This document shows, in pieces, positions 11,101-23,924 of a stretch of 64,000 bases of DNA; positions within the stretch are counted from its first letter, which is position 1; the number at the start of each line of letters is the position of its first letter. Below the pieces are notes generated by a model. The model did no database searches. It was not told the origin of the DNA and worked only from the letters and a program-made list of their open reading frames with translations. Origin of the DNA: Pleurostoma richardsiae (Eukaryota; Ascomycota; Sordariomycetes; Calosphaeriales; Pleurostomataceae). The stretch covers positions 1 through 64,000 of the forward strand of contig JANBVO010000006.1 of assembly GCA_030052745.1 (NCBI GenBank), given 5' to 3'. The translations under genes were made by a program, and so were the position numbers.

Positions 11101-12986
11101 CCCCAGATTGCGTGCTGATGATGACTGATCCATGCTCTCCCACATCCACTGATCGGACACCGTCCTTTCGAGCGCTCCAGATGCATTGAGGCTGAGTGAC
11201 CGCCCCCTTAATCTTAGACGGGTTCGTCGTTGAGGTAGAAGAGTTCGCGTCTGTATTCTGCGTAAGGCTCATTGTAAACAGGTCACCGCGAGCGGTGACG
11301 GCGGCAATAGTTTCGCCACCTGAGGCAATGGAGCGGATCTCATTCCGCGCCGCATCATAGCGAGATGACATGGACATGTTGCCAAGGTAGTAATTCGTAA
11401 AGACTTCTGTAAACGGGAACTTGACGATGTTATAGCCATAGCTTGTGAAGATGCAGACAGTGTGGTTTGCCAGCAGGCATGTTGTAGCCTTATCAATAGC
11501 CGAGACCATGACGATCGGGCAGGAGAACAGAGAGGCTGCGACTTTCCTAGGCGTATACTGGATTTCCAGTGACCTTGAATCGGCGTCCATGAGGGCTAGC
11601 TGGCCAGCATTCTTGCCCCAGGTATACAATGAAGTACCTGTGTGAGCTACAGAATGGATACCAGAAGCGGCGGCGGCGAGGATCACCTCTTTCTTCAGAG
11701 GACCAAACACTTGGCGCGGGGCAGTGCTCATCGGTTCCTCGCCCTTGCCAGCAGGCTCTGGCAGGACATATCCCAGCTGCGAATGCGCGTTAGAGCCCCA
11801 AGTCCACAGTTCTCCAGTATCTGTGACGGCCATTGTGTGGTTTTGGCCCAAGGCGACTTGGACAACTTTCTTGTTGGCAAGGCCCCCTTGGACTGGGGTG
11901 TAAGTGAAGCGTGTGTTCTCGTCACCAAGTCCGAGTCGCCCCCCGCGTCCTACGCCGCAGATATAAAGATTAGAGACCGGGTCAGTTGTCAAGACAGCGC
12001 TATGAAGCTTTGATAAAACCACATCGTATATGTGAAGAGGCCTGTTTCGAATCAAGGTGGGGATGTCGTCGAGCGTATATGAACTGGATCCTGGAAGGTC
12101 GAGGTTGTGCCTTTCGAGGTAAGCCTCGTAGAATCTGTGCAGGAGATGGTCGGGCCGTTTCAAATACACTCGCTCCGGATACTGTCTGTCATCCTGGTCA
12201 CCTAGACCTAGAGACAGGTTCTTGTTGCTTCCAAAAGCGAATAACTCGTCGCCGTTGACAAGAGCTTGGAGATCGCCGGTCATACTACGACAACTGTTAG
12301 ACCTACAGACCGGCTTATATGACTAGGAACGGGGAGACTTGCGAGGAGTCATTCTGCAGAAGCATTGCATCCTCCCCGTCCGAGTCAGTTTCGGAATCGC
12401 TCGCGTCTATGGAGTCCTTCAGAGCGCGCTCTGCGATGGTCGAGTTGTAGAGGTCAAAGGGGCTGTTGCCCTCATGATCCTTCGTCTTGATGAGACGTCC
12501 GACCTTCGAGATCGACGTGCCCGGAGTATGGCTAGTCAAGTCCCTGAGCTCCTTCTCCAGCAGCAATCGCGCAATAGAAATATTGCCCGCATAGAGGGCG
12601 CGGTGTAGGGGATTCCAACCGCTCTCTGGATCTTGAACGTATATGTCTATCGCGGGGTGCTCGGTTAGGGCTCGGACGATTGTGATTGCGTTATCGGAAG
12701 TCGAAGAAGCAGCGCGCAAGAGGATGGTGAGGCCGGCATGATCGCGACTGTTGACCTCTGCCTTTCCAAGGCCTGTACTGCCGGCCTTAGAGCCACCAAA
12801 GCCGTAAGCCTTGCGGGGCTTAGTGACAGCACGCGGCGATGTCCCGAATGCGCCGGGGCTTCCACCTCCTGCACCTATGTTCGGATTCCGGGCGGCGGGC
12901 GGGGCGTTGTAGCCGGCTGGGGCCAGCAGTCGTCGAAAGCGTTCGACATCGTCTTCCCAGTAGTATTTCCAGAGTAGATGACTCAT
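8159..12986 (-). CDS. ankyrin-RCC1-BTB protein, IBtk / Btb3-like CUL3 adaptor
   Basis: Two exons, 12343-12986 and 8159-12284, make 1589 residues. The 58-nt intron uses a GC donor (GCAAGT); no GT donor gives an open frame. Ankyrin-type repeats occupy about residues 75-210 (NSRDHAGLTILLRAA, ESGWNPLHRALYAGN). RCC1 blades follow at about 220-550 (ELFAFGSNKNLSLGLGD, LYICGVGRGGRLGLGDE, LWTWGSNAHSQLGY). Two BTB/POZ domains follow, at roughly 750-830 and 890-980 (second: EVTVHSSLLCQRCPFFEGLF). The tail is long and disordered, with a charged helix containing FQEWWDAESRR and a final RGG-like basic segment. This order matches mammalian IBtk and, as I recall, fission yeast Btb3, which present substrates to cullin-3 ubiquitin ligases. 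The CUL3 role here is inferred. The RGG tail suggests RNA or nucleolar contact, also inferred. Confidence 0.9.
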
Positions 12987-15900
12987 TAGTTGGACACGAT
13001 AACCCGGCGGACGTCTCTCAACGCTTCGAATAGCACCTCGCTGTGACTCTCGAGCGGATCACGGCGTGTTTAAAGGTGCGATTAGAAGCGCAGACGAGCG
13101 TCCCGTGGGAATAGAAGGACGAGAGGAAGCCTCTGGCGCGTCGATGGAGTCACAGGCGGAAGCGGGCTGACAGGAAGAAGTTGCCACCTGGGTGCGTCGC
13201 GAGGGAGATAAGGGCGCTGTCGGCGATAGTGCGAGCGTTCTTAACGGAGCTGTTACGGTGATGTCTCGTCGGTAGGAGGTCTGGTCAAGGCTTTTCGTTT
13301 GCAGAGCCAACGAATTAAGGCGGCGGTGATGTTGACAGAATGGGCGTTGAGCTTCGTGTGGGAGAATGTCGGACGCGCGGGGTGACAGGGTCAGGTCGGT
13401 GGTGGACGGCAGCATCCCGCACCGATCCGGAACCAAGCTCTAAAAGCTCTCAGCCAATCAGAGGCCATTACTTCTGGGTGTGCTGTATCGCTGCGCCGAG
13501 ATTCATTTCTCCAGCAGACGTGATTCACCATGATGACTTCTGCGCTTATACGGCGTTCCTCCAGGTCTCCAGCCAGCATGACGGCATCTGGTAGATACTC
13601 AAGGTAGACATGAGATGGCGGAGCAGAGCCGCATCATCTCGGAGAACGTGTAACTCAGCAGAGAGCCGTTTAGCAGTCAGTCACGGCCAACCAACTGCGA
13701 GTCCTCGATTAATAAACCGAAGTCGTTGCAGGGAGGTTGATAGATCGGTTAGGTGCCAGGCCCTCAAGGTACGCACTTGCAACAAACCAACCCGGTATGT
13801 CATTGTGAGACGCTCGGGATGATTTTTATTTGATGAAAGTATCATCAAGACCGACTACCTACTGGTAGATACCTACCTACCTACCTATTTATGGGCATGT
13901 TTAAGGCATGCCAAGATTGATTGGTTTCGCACCCATATTCCCCACCAGACTGAAGAGTCGGTGAAGCAATGGCACCTTTCACTCACTATGACACTTTCGT
14001 CGCATCTATCGGGTAGCCCATGCAAGGAAGTGTGGGATGCTTCGAGAGATGTGCTCTCAGTCCTGAGGACAGGGGTTCAGGAAAACATTCGCACTCGTCA
14101 ACAACACATTAACGTAATAGGCGTGCGCAAGACGCCGGCTAAGCATGACTGAGTGTGGTTGACCACTAGGAGCAGAAACTGGACGTAAACAACAACGGGA
14201 TGGTTCTGCAAGTAGAGATCACGGATGGCGAGCATCATAAGCGTGGCCGCCGTCGATACGCAGATGTTCCGGCCCGGCGATGAGGTATAATGCTTATAAT
14301 GCACTCGGAGGGGCCGACTGTGGAGTCTAGCAGCACAAGGAGAACAAGCCGGCGCATCTCGAGGACTGTTCGCTGCGTGGGAGGACTAGATGTGTGTATG
14401 GCGCGTGTTGCGATCCGCCGTGGGACTGCTGTGGTGCGTCGTAGGACGGTGTTGCGAGTCAAGAAGCAGAGTCATAGGCGGAACACGCCAACGGCCTTGC
14501 ACGAAGCAGGGCAGCCAATCAAGACTGCTGCGATCTCGGCGAATGCCAGACGCCGGAGCAGAGGAGAAGAGGTGGCGGATTCAAAGTGGTCGAGTACTGG
14601 AGCATGCACATGCTTGCTTGCATCTGCTTTTGCTGTGCTGTCGCCATAGATTTATCACATTCTCGCCTCGTCAATGCGCTCCGTGCCTGGCTGGTGGATC
14701 TCGGATGCATACTGTATCTGCATCTCTGCATTTGACACGGAACCATAGACCGCCCCCGGCCGCAGCTGGCCGCGTCTCTCCTGCCGGGTACCCATCAAGA
14801 GTCATGCAGGCGGTCAGGGACTGATCGTCGAGAGCGTCGAGACCATCAAGACGATCAGAGCTCCCTTCACTGACTCAGCAGCAGATGCTGATGCTGCCGC
14901 TCATCGTGGGGAGAGAAGAGATGGTCCGAGGTTCGCAGGCCAAGAATGCTGTGCAACCTGAGACTGCGAACTCTGGCCGTCCATTATGCTTGTCCTCAGT
15001 GGGCGTTGATCGCAGCCGAGTGCTCTCTCAACTGCACCTGTGACAGGGAGACGAGGGTGGAAGGGGCACGGTTTACTAGATACTGGGCGGCGACACCGTC
15101 CAGGAGAAGCTCCGCTGCAGTGCTGCAAGCTACTGTACAACGTGCAGCAGCGCCGTGCGTCTCGCACAATAGGAGGCCGTCTCTGCCTCCTGCACCGTGG
15201 TCTGCTGCGCTTGCCAGCCTGTCCGGCACATGTATGGCTGGCTGCACTGGCTACCTAGTCTGCTCGGGTCGGGTTCCTTCGTCTTTCCCACATGTCGATA
15301 TTCTGGCGAGAATGGCAGCTTTGGCTTTGGAGCGAATACCTATTTAAAAGGCCAATTGCTCTGCTGCCGTCGGTCCTGGCTCTGGTGGGTGCTTGGCTGC
15401 GATAAGCCGTGTCTCGACCCCGGATTTCTCAGCGCTCTGAGCGCTTGCTGGCAGCTGGAAAGACCCGCGGTTGGACCCTTGGTTGGCAGATTTGGCTGAT
15501 TTGCTTGACGGATGGCGGAAGATACCAAAGGTGCTTTACCTACCTGAGGTACCTTGGCTGCCTTAGGTGACCAGAGGTGACCAGGGCAAGTTAGCTGCGG
15601 CACGGTACGTACCCATCTCGGGGTTTGATGGCCGGGACTGGGCCTGGGACTGGGGCCGGAGCTTATCGTGCGTGCGTGCAAATCTTCAATCACTCGAATC
15701 ACGAGGCTCTTATCCCGATCGGAGGTGACCTGCCCTCCTGCACCCTTCCTTGCCTCCTGTGCTCCGGACGGTGTACGGAGTACCTTAGGCGCCCTGCAGT
15801 CTGCGAGGGTAGCAAGGAGAGAGAGGGACGAACCCACACAAATCTGACTCTACCTGACTCTACCTCCCTTACCTATCTGCGCTCACAATTCTCATGCTCT

Positions 15901-16525
15901 CTCTTCACCCTTCAACAACCAGTTTTGGCGCATCACCAATCCTAACACCAATTCCCGCCGGCGCCTTGTTCTTCTGCCATTTTCGCCGCTCCTTATCAAG
16001 CCCGCCGCATCTTGCTTGCGAACAGACCCGGACCCACCATTCTTACACCATTCATCCCCCCATGCCTGCCTGGCTGCCGTCATCTGTGTTAGTCTTGGCT
16101 TAGCTCCAGGTCGATCGGACAGCAGCCGCAAGCTGCTTGCTCTGGGTCGTGAGCCTCCTCATTGCCTGCCTACCGCGCCAACCAATCCTCGAGCGTTCAT
16201 TCATTGATTGCTGCATCTCTCTTGCTGTATCCCCTGCATGAAAAAACTCTGATAAGTCTGCCTTGAGGCTCAGTCGCCATCTTAACAGCCCAGCAGCAGT
16301 GTGACAATGGATGCCGACGTACGGTGGAATCGAGCCATCACTCCCGCATAATAGCACCCACCCGACCACCCTCGAGACTACCAGTCGCCTTTGAACTATC
16401 ACCGTGGAGCAGCTCGGACCTCAGTCTATAGTAGCGACTTTGCCAATCCGCCGCGGGCAAGAGCTGGTTGTGGGTGGAAGGACTGGCCTGCCTCCCGGTT
16501 GTAGCATCACACTCCGCATAGCACA
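12987..16525. other. divergent intergenic region with long ATG13 leader
   Basis: About 3.5 kb between two divergent genes. The many short open frames overlap on both strands, lack recognisable motifs and look like chance in GC-rich DNA. ACCT/AGGT ladders occur at 13871-13886, 15537-15571 and 15845-15877. The last 600 nt before ATG13 is pyrimidine-rich (CTTC, CTCC) and contains upstream ATGs, suggesting a long 5' leader. No RNA gene was recognised. Confidence 0.5.
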
Positions 16526-19399
16526 ATGCACCAGCAATCACGACATCCACCGAGGGTGTCATCTCCAGCCTCTGGCCCCCAGACAAATCCCACACGAACA
16601 AACAACTCAAGGGAAGGCCTCGGAGCACACGCCAGGACGACATCCGAGGCCATTCGACAGGAGATGACGGGGACGCAAGCTGTCAGAGAGGGAGCACCGG
16701 CCGGTCCAACCAAGGACTCGGTCAAGAAGCTGGATCAGATCATACAAGTGCGTCGCCAGTCCCGATCCCCTCACTGGATTCACGGCTCACATTGTGCAGA
16801 ATTTCTATTACAAAGCAGCGGTTGTCATTCTGCAGTCTCGAATCAGGACAACTCCGTCTTCCGGGTCTAGAAGACCTGACGGAAGAAAGACGAATAAATG
16901 GGTACGCTCACGAGACAGCCTAACGATGTTGACACTCGCTAATTCACGCATTTGCAGTTCCAACTCGACACTGACGATATCGAGGATTTCAAAGACGAGC
17001 TGCGGACATGGAGGACTTGCGGCAGCTTCGAGAATCGACCTCCCCCGATGATCGTGGAGACATACTTAGACGTGTCGCGACTATCTTCCAGTCAGACTGT
17101 CGTTATAGTAGACGAAAATGGAAAGAGATGGGATGTTCTTGAGGCCTTGAACTCCTCGGAGTCCTCTAGCGATGGCGGCTCTCCACGACTCCAGAGGCGG
17201 AATACCGAAGTCGTCCTAGAACGATGGCGCGTGGAGCTGAAGTGCACCCCAGACTCGGACATTGAAGACTTCGGTGCGATCCTGCCGACCGTATATAAGA
17301 AGAGCATCGTATTCTTCAGATCACTGTTTGTTGCCACCCGATTCCTGCCCGCCTGGAAGTTTTCTCAACAGGTCATGACCAAGGGGACACATCCGTCCTT
17401 AGAAGTCAAATGCCGTATCCTTACGAGCGAGCCTGAGACCCACGGGTATGACCCTTTGCGGCAACCTCTATCTGACGGCAGGGACGTCGTCATGGACTAT
17501 GTGTTTGGAGATCTTGAGGTTCCCATTGGCCGGTTCGTCGCCTCGATGTCTTACAGAACAGACTGCAGTTTTCGAGTTGAAGACTCGGAATCGCTTCTGA
17601 GCTCTCGGTTTATGGGCGTGGATGAGAACTTCTTCAAACCGTCCATCTCCCAAAGGAGGGAGAGCGGCCGCCGCGATTCGTATGCGGAATCGCTTCCATC
17701 CCACCGCCACGGTCGTGACGCGCAAGACCAGCACCAGACTTACGGCAGTTTGTCCACTTTTCACGGCGGAGGCCCTCTCGGGACGAGTCCGATATCAGCT
17801 CTGAAAGCGGTGAGACCCGCGGGGTCGGACACGAGCTCACCTACGTCGTCAATGCCGGCGAGCGTCGGGCCCGACCCCCCTCATTCACTACCAATTACCG
17901 GATACTCATCGACATCAAGGCCCTCTTTACGCAACGCTGAGGGGCCGAGCCGGCGACCCTCCGTCTCATTCCACCCCTTCAAGGCAGGCTCACTCTCGGG
18001 TTCGCCCAGGTTACACGACGAAGCACCTCCCTCACCTCAATCTCTACAGCGAGCCTCAGGCCTCAGCGCCCTTGCGCAAGCGAGAAACAGGAACTCACTA
18101 ACTGCCGGGATGGCCGCATCGCTTAGGGGTGGCCCGCCTCCTGCGAGCGAGACTCCCGTAGCCAGCTCACCTAAGCCAAGTCGTTATAGCAGCAGCTTCA
18201 CCCATCGTCGAAGCAGGCCGTCTTTTGGTGGCACCAGCAAAGGTGTCGACGACGACCAGGCGAGCAGTGGAAAACAAAGCTTGTCATCCTCCATCGCTCA
18301 GCCAGGGTCGGGACTGCTCGCAGAAGCCGGTGGAGCTGCGAGCTCGGGCTCTTTCCAGACCGACGATGACAATATTTCCGTCTTCTTAAAGGCCATCGAG
18401 AGCCAGAAGACCCTGCAGAGTTTCGAGCCCGGAAAGAAGGGAGAGTCGGCAACCAAGAGAACGGCTGCCCAACTCTCCAAGTTTCAACTGATGCGCGATT
18501 CCAACAACGCCCTCACAGACTCCATGACCTCGTCCATGCACCTGCACCGGTCGTCAAGCTCATCAAGTCGACAGCTACCCAACGTTCCTGGAATGGTTGC
18601 GGGGGCCTCCGTGTCTGCGTCTTCCTCGCCTGGCAAACCCCTCTCTCCTCACACGCCGCACACTCCGGCCATTCCTTCTCGGCTGAGCGAGAACTCAATC
18701 ATCGACTACGCTACACAAGCACAAGGCGTCCGTAGAGCCGCACGCACGGCTCCAGAGATATCCGCGACAGAAGAAGAAGCAGGACACGACGCTCCTGTGA
18801 GCCAAGAAGGCGCTACTGCTATTGACATACCTCTTTCACCTCGTCTGCTACACACCAATCGTCGAGCAAGCTCGGTAGCTCAACAACATCGTGCCATGAT
18901 CGAGGACGACGACTCGGAGCTACCCTTTGGCGGTCTTCGCAGCATCAGCCTCGGAGCGGACGAGCGAGAGCCTCCAACCCCTAGTGCTCTACTCGGCATC
19001 GGACGGGAGTCGGGCGGGGATACACCTAGCTTGCAGCCTGCCGCTGACATTCGTGCATCTCCGGCGCCGCCATCGGCTTCACCCGCCGAGAAGAATCCTC
19101 CGAGTGCTTTGCTGGCCTCCTCGCCATACCGCCTCAGGTACAGCCAGAGCCGGCGCGGTCGCCCCACGCCTCCTCAGTCGGGTCGGGGCAGTTTTGTCGG
19201 ATCCTCCGCTGGGCGTTATGAGCTTGCCCGGGGTGACAATGAGGCCGATGATGAGCCGCTGGTGTTTGACTTGAGCGAGCTTGGCAGGGACCTTGGCCGT
19301 CGCAGCCTCGAAGAAGGCAGAGGCGGTGGAAGCGTGGGCAGCGGATCGGCCGAGAGAGGAGGGTTTGAGGCGAAGGGTGTGTCGCGACGTGGATGGTAA
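16526..19399 (+). CDS. ATG13: autophagy-related protein 13
   Basis: Regulatory subunit of the Atg1 kinase complex that starts autophagosome formation when TORC1 is off. Exons 16526-16747, 16800-16901 and 16958-19399 join in phase to 921 residues. A Ser/Thr-rich N-terminus leads into KKLDQIIQ and NFYYKAAVVILQSR, the first helices of the HORMA domain, which runs to about residue 275. Recognisable family segments include IVETYLDVS, LERWRVELK, YKKSIVFFRSLF and LPAWKF. The remainder is disordered and Ser/Pro-rich, as in the family, and carries the likely Atg1- and Atg17-binding segments and TORC1 phosphosites (DNISVFLKAIESQKTLQSF is one conserved-looking patch). The N-terminal 70 residues before the HORMA domain depend on the first ATG, which is not independently supported. 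Confidence 0.93.
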
Positions 19400-20823
19400 C
19401 CACTTATTACCGATCAAACCGTGTGATGAAGGGCATACGTAGGTGTACCGCACCTGCTGCTCCTTGGTGTCACAGCCAGCCGTTACCCCACGGTCACGGC
19501 ATAGCACGCGCACACATAAAGACCAACCACAAACGGGTAGAACCCGTATGATAATATACCTACAGTGGCAGGATTTACGACACAGATTGACATCATAACA
19601 TGAGCGGCACTGGGGCGTTATTGCTTTTCCGGCTTACAGACGGGCAGAGACAGACTGACGACCCCGTACTTGGACAGGCTACGAGGGAAAGGAGTTGCAG
19701 GGGATTTCTCTTCCATTCGGGAAGACGCTTACCCACTGTCTTCTCCTGTGCATTATTGCTTATCATGTAGGGCTAGAAAGGCCTGGGCATCTGGAAGGGT
19801 GATGATGACGGCGTTTGTTTCCGCCGTCGGCGTTGTTCGATAGCTTGTATTGGGGGGAAGAGCTGTCGATAGACCGCCGCCCGCGCATATCCTGACGAGT
19901 GTCGGCGATGGACACAAGTCCGGAGTGTGCCTGGATAATCTGGCATGAGGACGAGGAGTTGCAAATAGAGAGGTAGAAACATTTCAAATGACAGCAGACA
20001 CACGAAGTCCTGTTCGCCGCGTGTTGTGCAGCATCATCGGGAGTATCTACGGACCAACAACAATGAAGCGTACGTGCGCTGCATTCAGTAGTTGTTGTAG
20101 GTGGATTCGTCATCCACCGCGTTCTTCGTCTTTGTCCACGTTAGTGACCGAGGCTCGCAGGCAGCCATTTTCCTGGAGAGGTGTAGATTTTGAGGTATGA
20201 ATGATAGTAAGGAAGCTGAGAGTTCCCAGCCAGATGATAAATACACCGTGTGACCAGCCTTATGGTGCTCAGTTCTAGATAACAAGGAGGAAGAAGTCGA
20301 GCTACATCGGCCGAAAGCTAAAGATGTCTGGATATACAGATTTCAAGAAATGCAGAGAGCACGGTGAGGGAGAGCGAGTATTAGTGACATACCTAGACGA
20401 GAGAGAGTGTGTGTGATGCCCGAGGTGGGGTGGCGCAAGCAACACGCAATGAGGCGACTTGCCAGCCAAAAGCTGCTCCTGGTACTCCATATGTTCGCAG
20501 TAGCGTTTTAAGCTTGACGACGGCGAAGCGAGGCTACCGGCTTAGCGGTGCGTGGAACTCTATGTACCTTAGCTGGGGTCTGCTCCTCCAGGCTGCTATT
20601 ATTATCCACCACAGGCCAACCTCCCCATTCAAAGCTACCCTGCCTTACCTTGCCTGACCTTACCTGACCTTACCCACGACATCCGGCGCCGACCACGCAG
20701 CCATCGTTCGGACTTCCAACCCGCAGCAAAAGGCTCTTTGTATCCGCGAGAGAAAATACCGCCGTCATCCTGACTCGACTTCGCACTTCGCGTGCTCCAG
20801 CGTCTCAGCTGCCCGCGGCCACC
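19400..20823. other. intergenic region upstream of HSE1
   Basis: 3' flank of ATG13 and promoter of HSE1. No convincing gene. A pyrimidine ladder of CCTTACCT/CCTGACCT words occupies 20637-20675, about 150 nt before the HSE1 ATG. Confidence 0.5.
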
Positions 20824-23324
20824 ATGTTCAGAGCAGCAGCTCCGGGGCCGTACGACGATGCCGTCGGTACGTCATCGTCATTTCGTCCCCCCCGTCAGCA
20901 TCGCTGAGCGACACGCAGCGAGCGCTGCGGCTCCAACAGATAAATGAAGATGTTTTGCTGACTGGTCCGTGTCTCTTCTGCAGCCAAGGCGACGGACGAG
21001 AACCTCACCTCCGAGGACTGGGGCGCCATCATGGAGGTGTGCGACCGTGTGTCCGGCGATGCGAACGGCGCCAAGGAGGCGGTCCAGAGCATGATCAAGC
21101 GGCTCGCGCACAGGAACGCAAACGTACAGCTATATACTCTAGAGGTGAGGCTTGCCTATGCCGCAATGTTTTCCATCTATCTCTGTTTTCCCACACACGC
21201 GTTGTCACTCCAGCGCGATCCAAGAATCGTCACTGATCGTGTCCCTGCTCCAGGTCGCCAACGCCCTCAGCCAGAACTGCGGCAAGCCCATGCACCGGGA
21301 GCTCTCCTCGCGCGCCTTCACCGAGGCCCTGCTCAAGCTCGCCAACGACCGCAACACCCACACCCAGGTCAAGGCCAAGATCCTCGAGCGCATGAAGGAG
21401 TGGTCCGACATGTTCAGCAGCGACCCGGACCTGGGCATCATGTACGACGCCTACTACCGCCTCAAGCAGTCCAACCCCCAGCTGCAGCCGCCCTCCGCCC
21501 CGCAGAAGAACAGCCTCACCGACCTCGACCGCCAGAAGGAGGAGGAGGAGCTGCAGATGGCCCTCAAGCTGTCGCTGCAGGACGAGGAGCGCAAGAAGAA
21601 GGTCGCCGAGGCGCCCGCGGGGCCGTCCGGGGCGGGCGGCAGCTCCGCCGCCGGCGCGTCGGCGGGCGCGGGGGCCGGGGGCTACGCGGAGGCCCAGCCG
21701 CTGCACCCGGTGCCGTCGGGGACCACTGCCGCGACGGTCAGCCGGGTGCGCGCGCTGTACGACTTCGTGCCGTCGGAGCCGGGCGAGCTCGAGTTCAAGA
21801 AGGGCGACGTGATCGCCGTCCTGGAGAGCGTCTACAAGGACTGGTGGAGGGGCTCGCTCAAGGGCCGGACCGGCATCTTCCCGCTCAACTACGTCGAGAA
21901 GCTGACGGATCCGACGCCCGAGGAGCTGCAGCGCGAGGCGCAGATGGAGGCCGAGGTGTTCGCCGAGATCAAGAACGTCGAGAAGCTGCTGACGTTGCTG
22001 AGCACGAGCAACAGCGCGCCCAGGGAGGAGGACAACGAGGAGATCTCGGTGAGTAGTCATGCTTGTATAGCACTTGAGGAGTTTAAGGGCCGATCAAGGC
22101 TAACGGAATGTGCGTGAGCAGAAACTGTATCATCAGACGCTGGCGATCCGACCGAAGCTCATCAAGCTGATTGAGAAGTACTCACAGAAGAAGGGTAAGT
22201 GTTGCCACGTTGTCGTACATATTGATCGGGCGCTAACATGGGCACAGATGACTTCACGCAGCTGAATGAGAAGTTCATCAAGGCTCGAAGGGATTACGAG
22301 GCCCTGCTGGAGTCTTCGATGTCGCATCCACCACAGCCAACCTACCACCAGTATGCCATGCGCCCGCAGATACCGCAAGGCTACGGGGCGCCGACACCAG
22401 GTCCGAGCTACGCTCAGCCACCGCCGCAGCAACAGGACTCTCAGAGGTTCTACACCCCTGCGCCTGCGCAAGGTAAGATGCATTTTGACAAGCCCGGGTG
22501 CCTAGATACTAACACACGTAACAGAACAACCACAATATCCTCCCTCCTCACCATCTCCCAACTTCCAAAGGCCAGGAACGGCGCCCGCCCCATTCTACGT
22601 CGTAGGCGCTGAAGTGCCACCCGCCGGTGGTCCTGCGCCAGCACAGCAGCAACAGTACCCTCCTCGAGACCAAGGAGGCCGCGTCCCCTCTGCCGGGAAA
22701 CAGCCCGCCCCCATCCAGACCTCCTCCCCTCCTCCGGTCGCCGGCTCCTACGCTCCTTATCCCCAGCAGCCCCCGCCCCAGGCGCCCGGCCAGCAGCGGC
22801 CCCAGAGCACCTACGGCGCGCAGGAGCTCGCGACCTCCGTGTACGACTCCCCCATCGCCACGCACAACCCCAACTCCGCAGCCACGTACTCGTCGTCCGT
22901 CTACTCCCCCGAAGATGCCTACGCCGCCGCCACCGCCAGCCCCTCCGCTCCCCAGGCGCCCTCCCAGCCCCAGTACCAGGCCTACTCCTACGGCCAGCAG
23001 CAACCCCCGCCCCAGGCGCAGCAGCAGCAGCAGCATCCGTACGGCCACGGCTACGACACCGGCGGGCCATCCTCCGACGTGGCAGGCGCGCCGCCCCCAC
23101 CGCAACCCACGGGCCAGGCGCCTCCGGTGCCGGGGTCGATGCAGCCCGGTGTGCTCACCCCGCCGCCCCTGCAGCCGGGCGGACCGGCGTACGACGCGCG
23201 GCAGACCCTGCCTAGCCAGGCGCAGCCCCAGGGCCAGCAGCCGCAGTACAAGGCGTACGTGCCGCCTCCGCAGGGGGAGGCGCCGAGCGCGCCGGGGGAT
23301 TATTACAGGCAGACGGCGTATTAA
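20824..23324 (+). CDS. HSE1: ESCRT-0 subunit Hse1 (VHS-UIM-SH3)
   Basis: With Vps27 it binds ubiquitinated cargo on endosomes for sorting into multivesicular bodies. Six exons (20824-20866, 20984-21144, 21254-22048, 22122-22194, 22248-22472, 22525-23324) join in phase to 698 residues. The VHS domain spans about residues 15-145 (AKATDENLTSEDWGAIMEVC, VQLYTLEVANALSQNCG). A ubiquitin-interacting motif lies near 165-182 (EEELQMALKLSLQDEE). The SH3 domain lies near 229-285 (RALYDFVPSEPGELEFKKGD, GIFPLNYVEKL). A GAT-like helical region follows (KLLTLLSTSN, IRPKLIKLIEKYSQKK). The last 300 residues are Pro/Gln/Tyr-rich and disordered. Domain order and length fit fungal Hse1 well. The first exon is only 43 nt and ends in MFRAAAPGPYDDAV. 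Confidence 0.95.
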
Positions 23325-23924
23325 GGGGGCTTCAAGTAGGTGGTCGAACGGTGAGGTCTTGTCTGGTGCAGGACGAGGGATGGTGGATGATGTGTTAGCA
23401 GGGCTCAATATAGTTTCAGATGGAAGGGCGATGGAGACAGCTTGCTTTTGGGGTGGATGGGAGGTGCATGCGATGCCGATATACCAGCCATGAATCGAAG
23501 ACGCTGAATCTATTTCTAATGCTTGATACTGGATGTTCTGAACAGGCGTCGGCCGTGTAGAGGATGTGACAATTCTGACATAGCATTACACTATATTTCC
23601 TCAGTGCTTTCAGGGGTTGCATCGAATTAGATGTTCCACCGTTGCGTCCGGAACGGAGTCAGTTTACTAGTCAGTGCGAAGCAGGTGCGTTGAGAGATCG
23701 TGTATCCATTTCTTCATCACCGTCTCCTGTATCTTACTTCATAAAGCATGCTCTACAAGTCTACCGTGGCCGCAACCAACACCGGCAACGTGAACCAACA
23801 AAACCAGACCAGGAAGAAGTAAGAAAACTCCATCCATCCAACGCCAGCGCATCCAAGTCAGAGACGCCAGACAGGTATCCAACATCACCACAAACAGGGC
23901 GTCAAGCCAGGCAAAACCCTTGTT
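23325..23924. other. convergent 3' flank
   Basis: 600 nt between the convergent HSE1 and SNF2-family genes. It is mildly AT-rich near 23500-23620. Nothing else was seen. Confidence 0.5.

Noticed and set aside
15340-15837. 165-residue minus-strand open frame between the IBtk-like gene and ATG13
   Set aside because: Low-complexity composition, no recognisable motif and no splice context.
19763-20113. 116-residue minus-strand open frame downstream of ATG13
   Set aside because: Cys/Ser-rich chance frame with no family resemblance.
22450-23408. Long minus-strand Arg/Gly-rich frames opposite the HSE1 tail
   Set aside because: Antisense images of the Pro/Gln-rich coding sequence.
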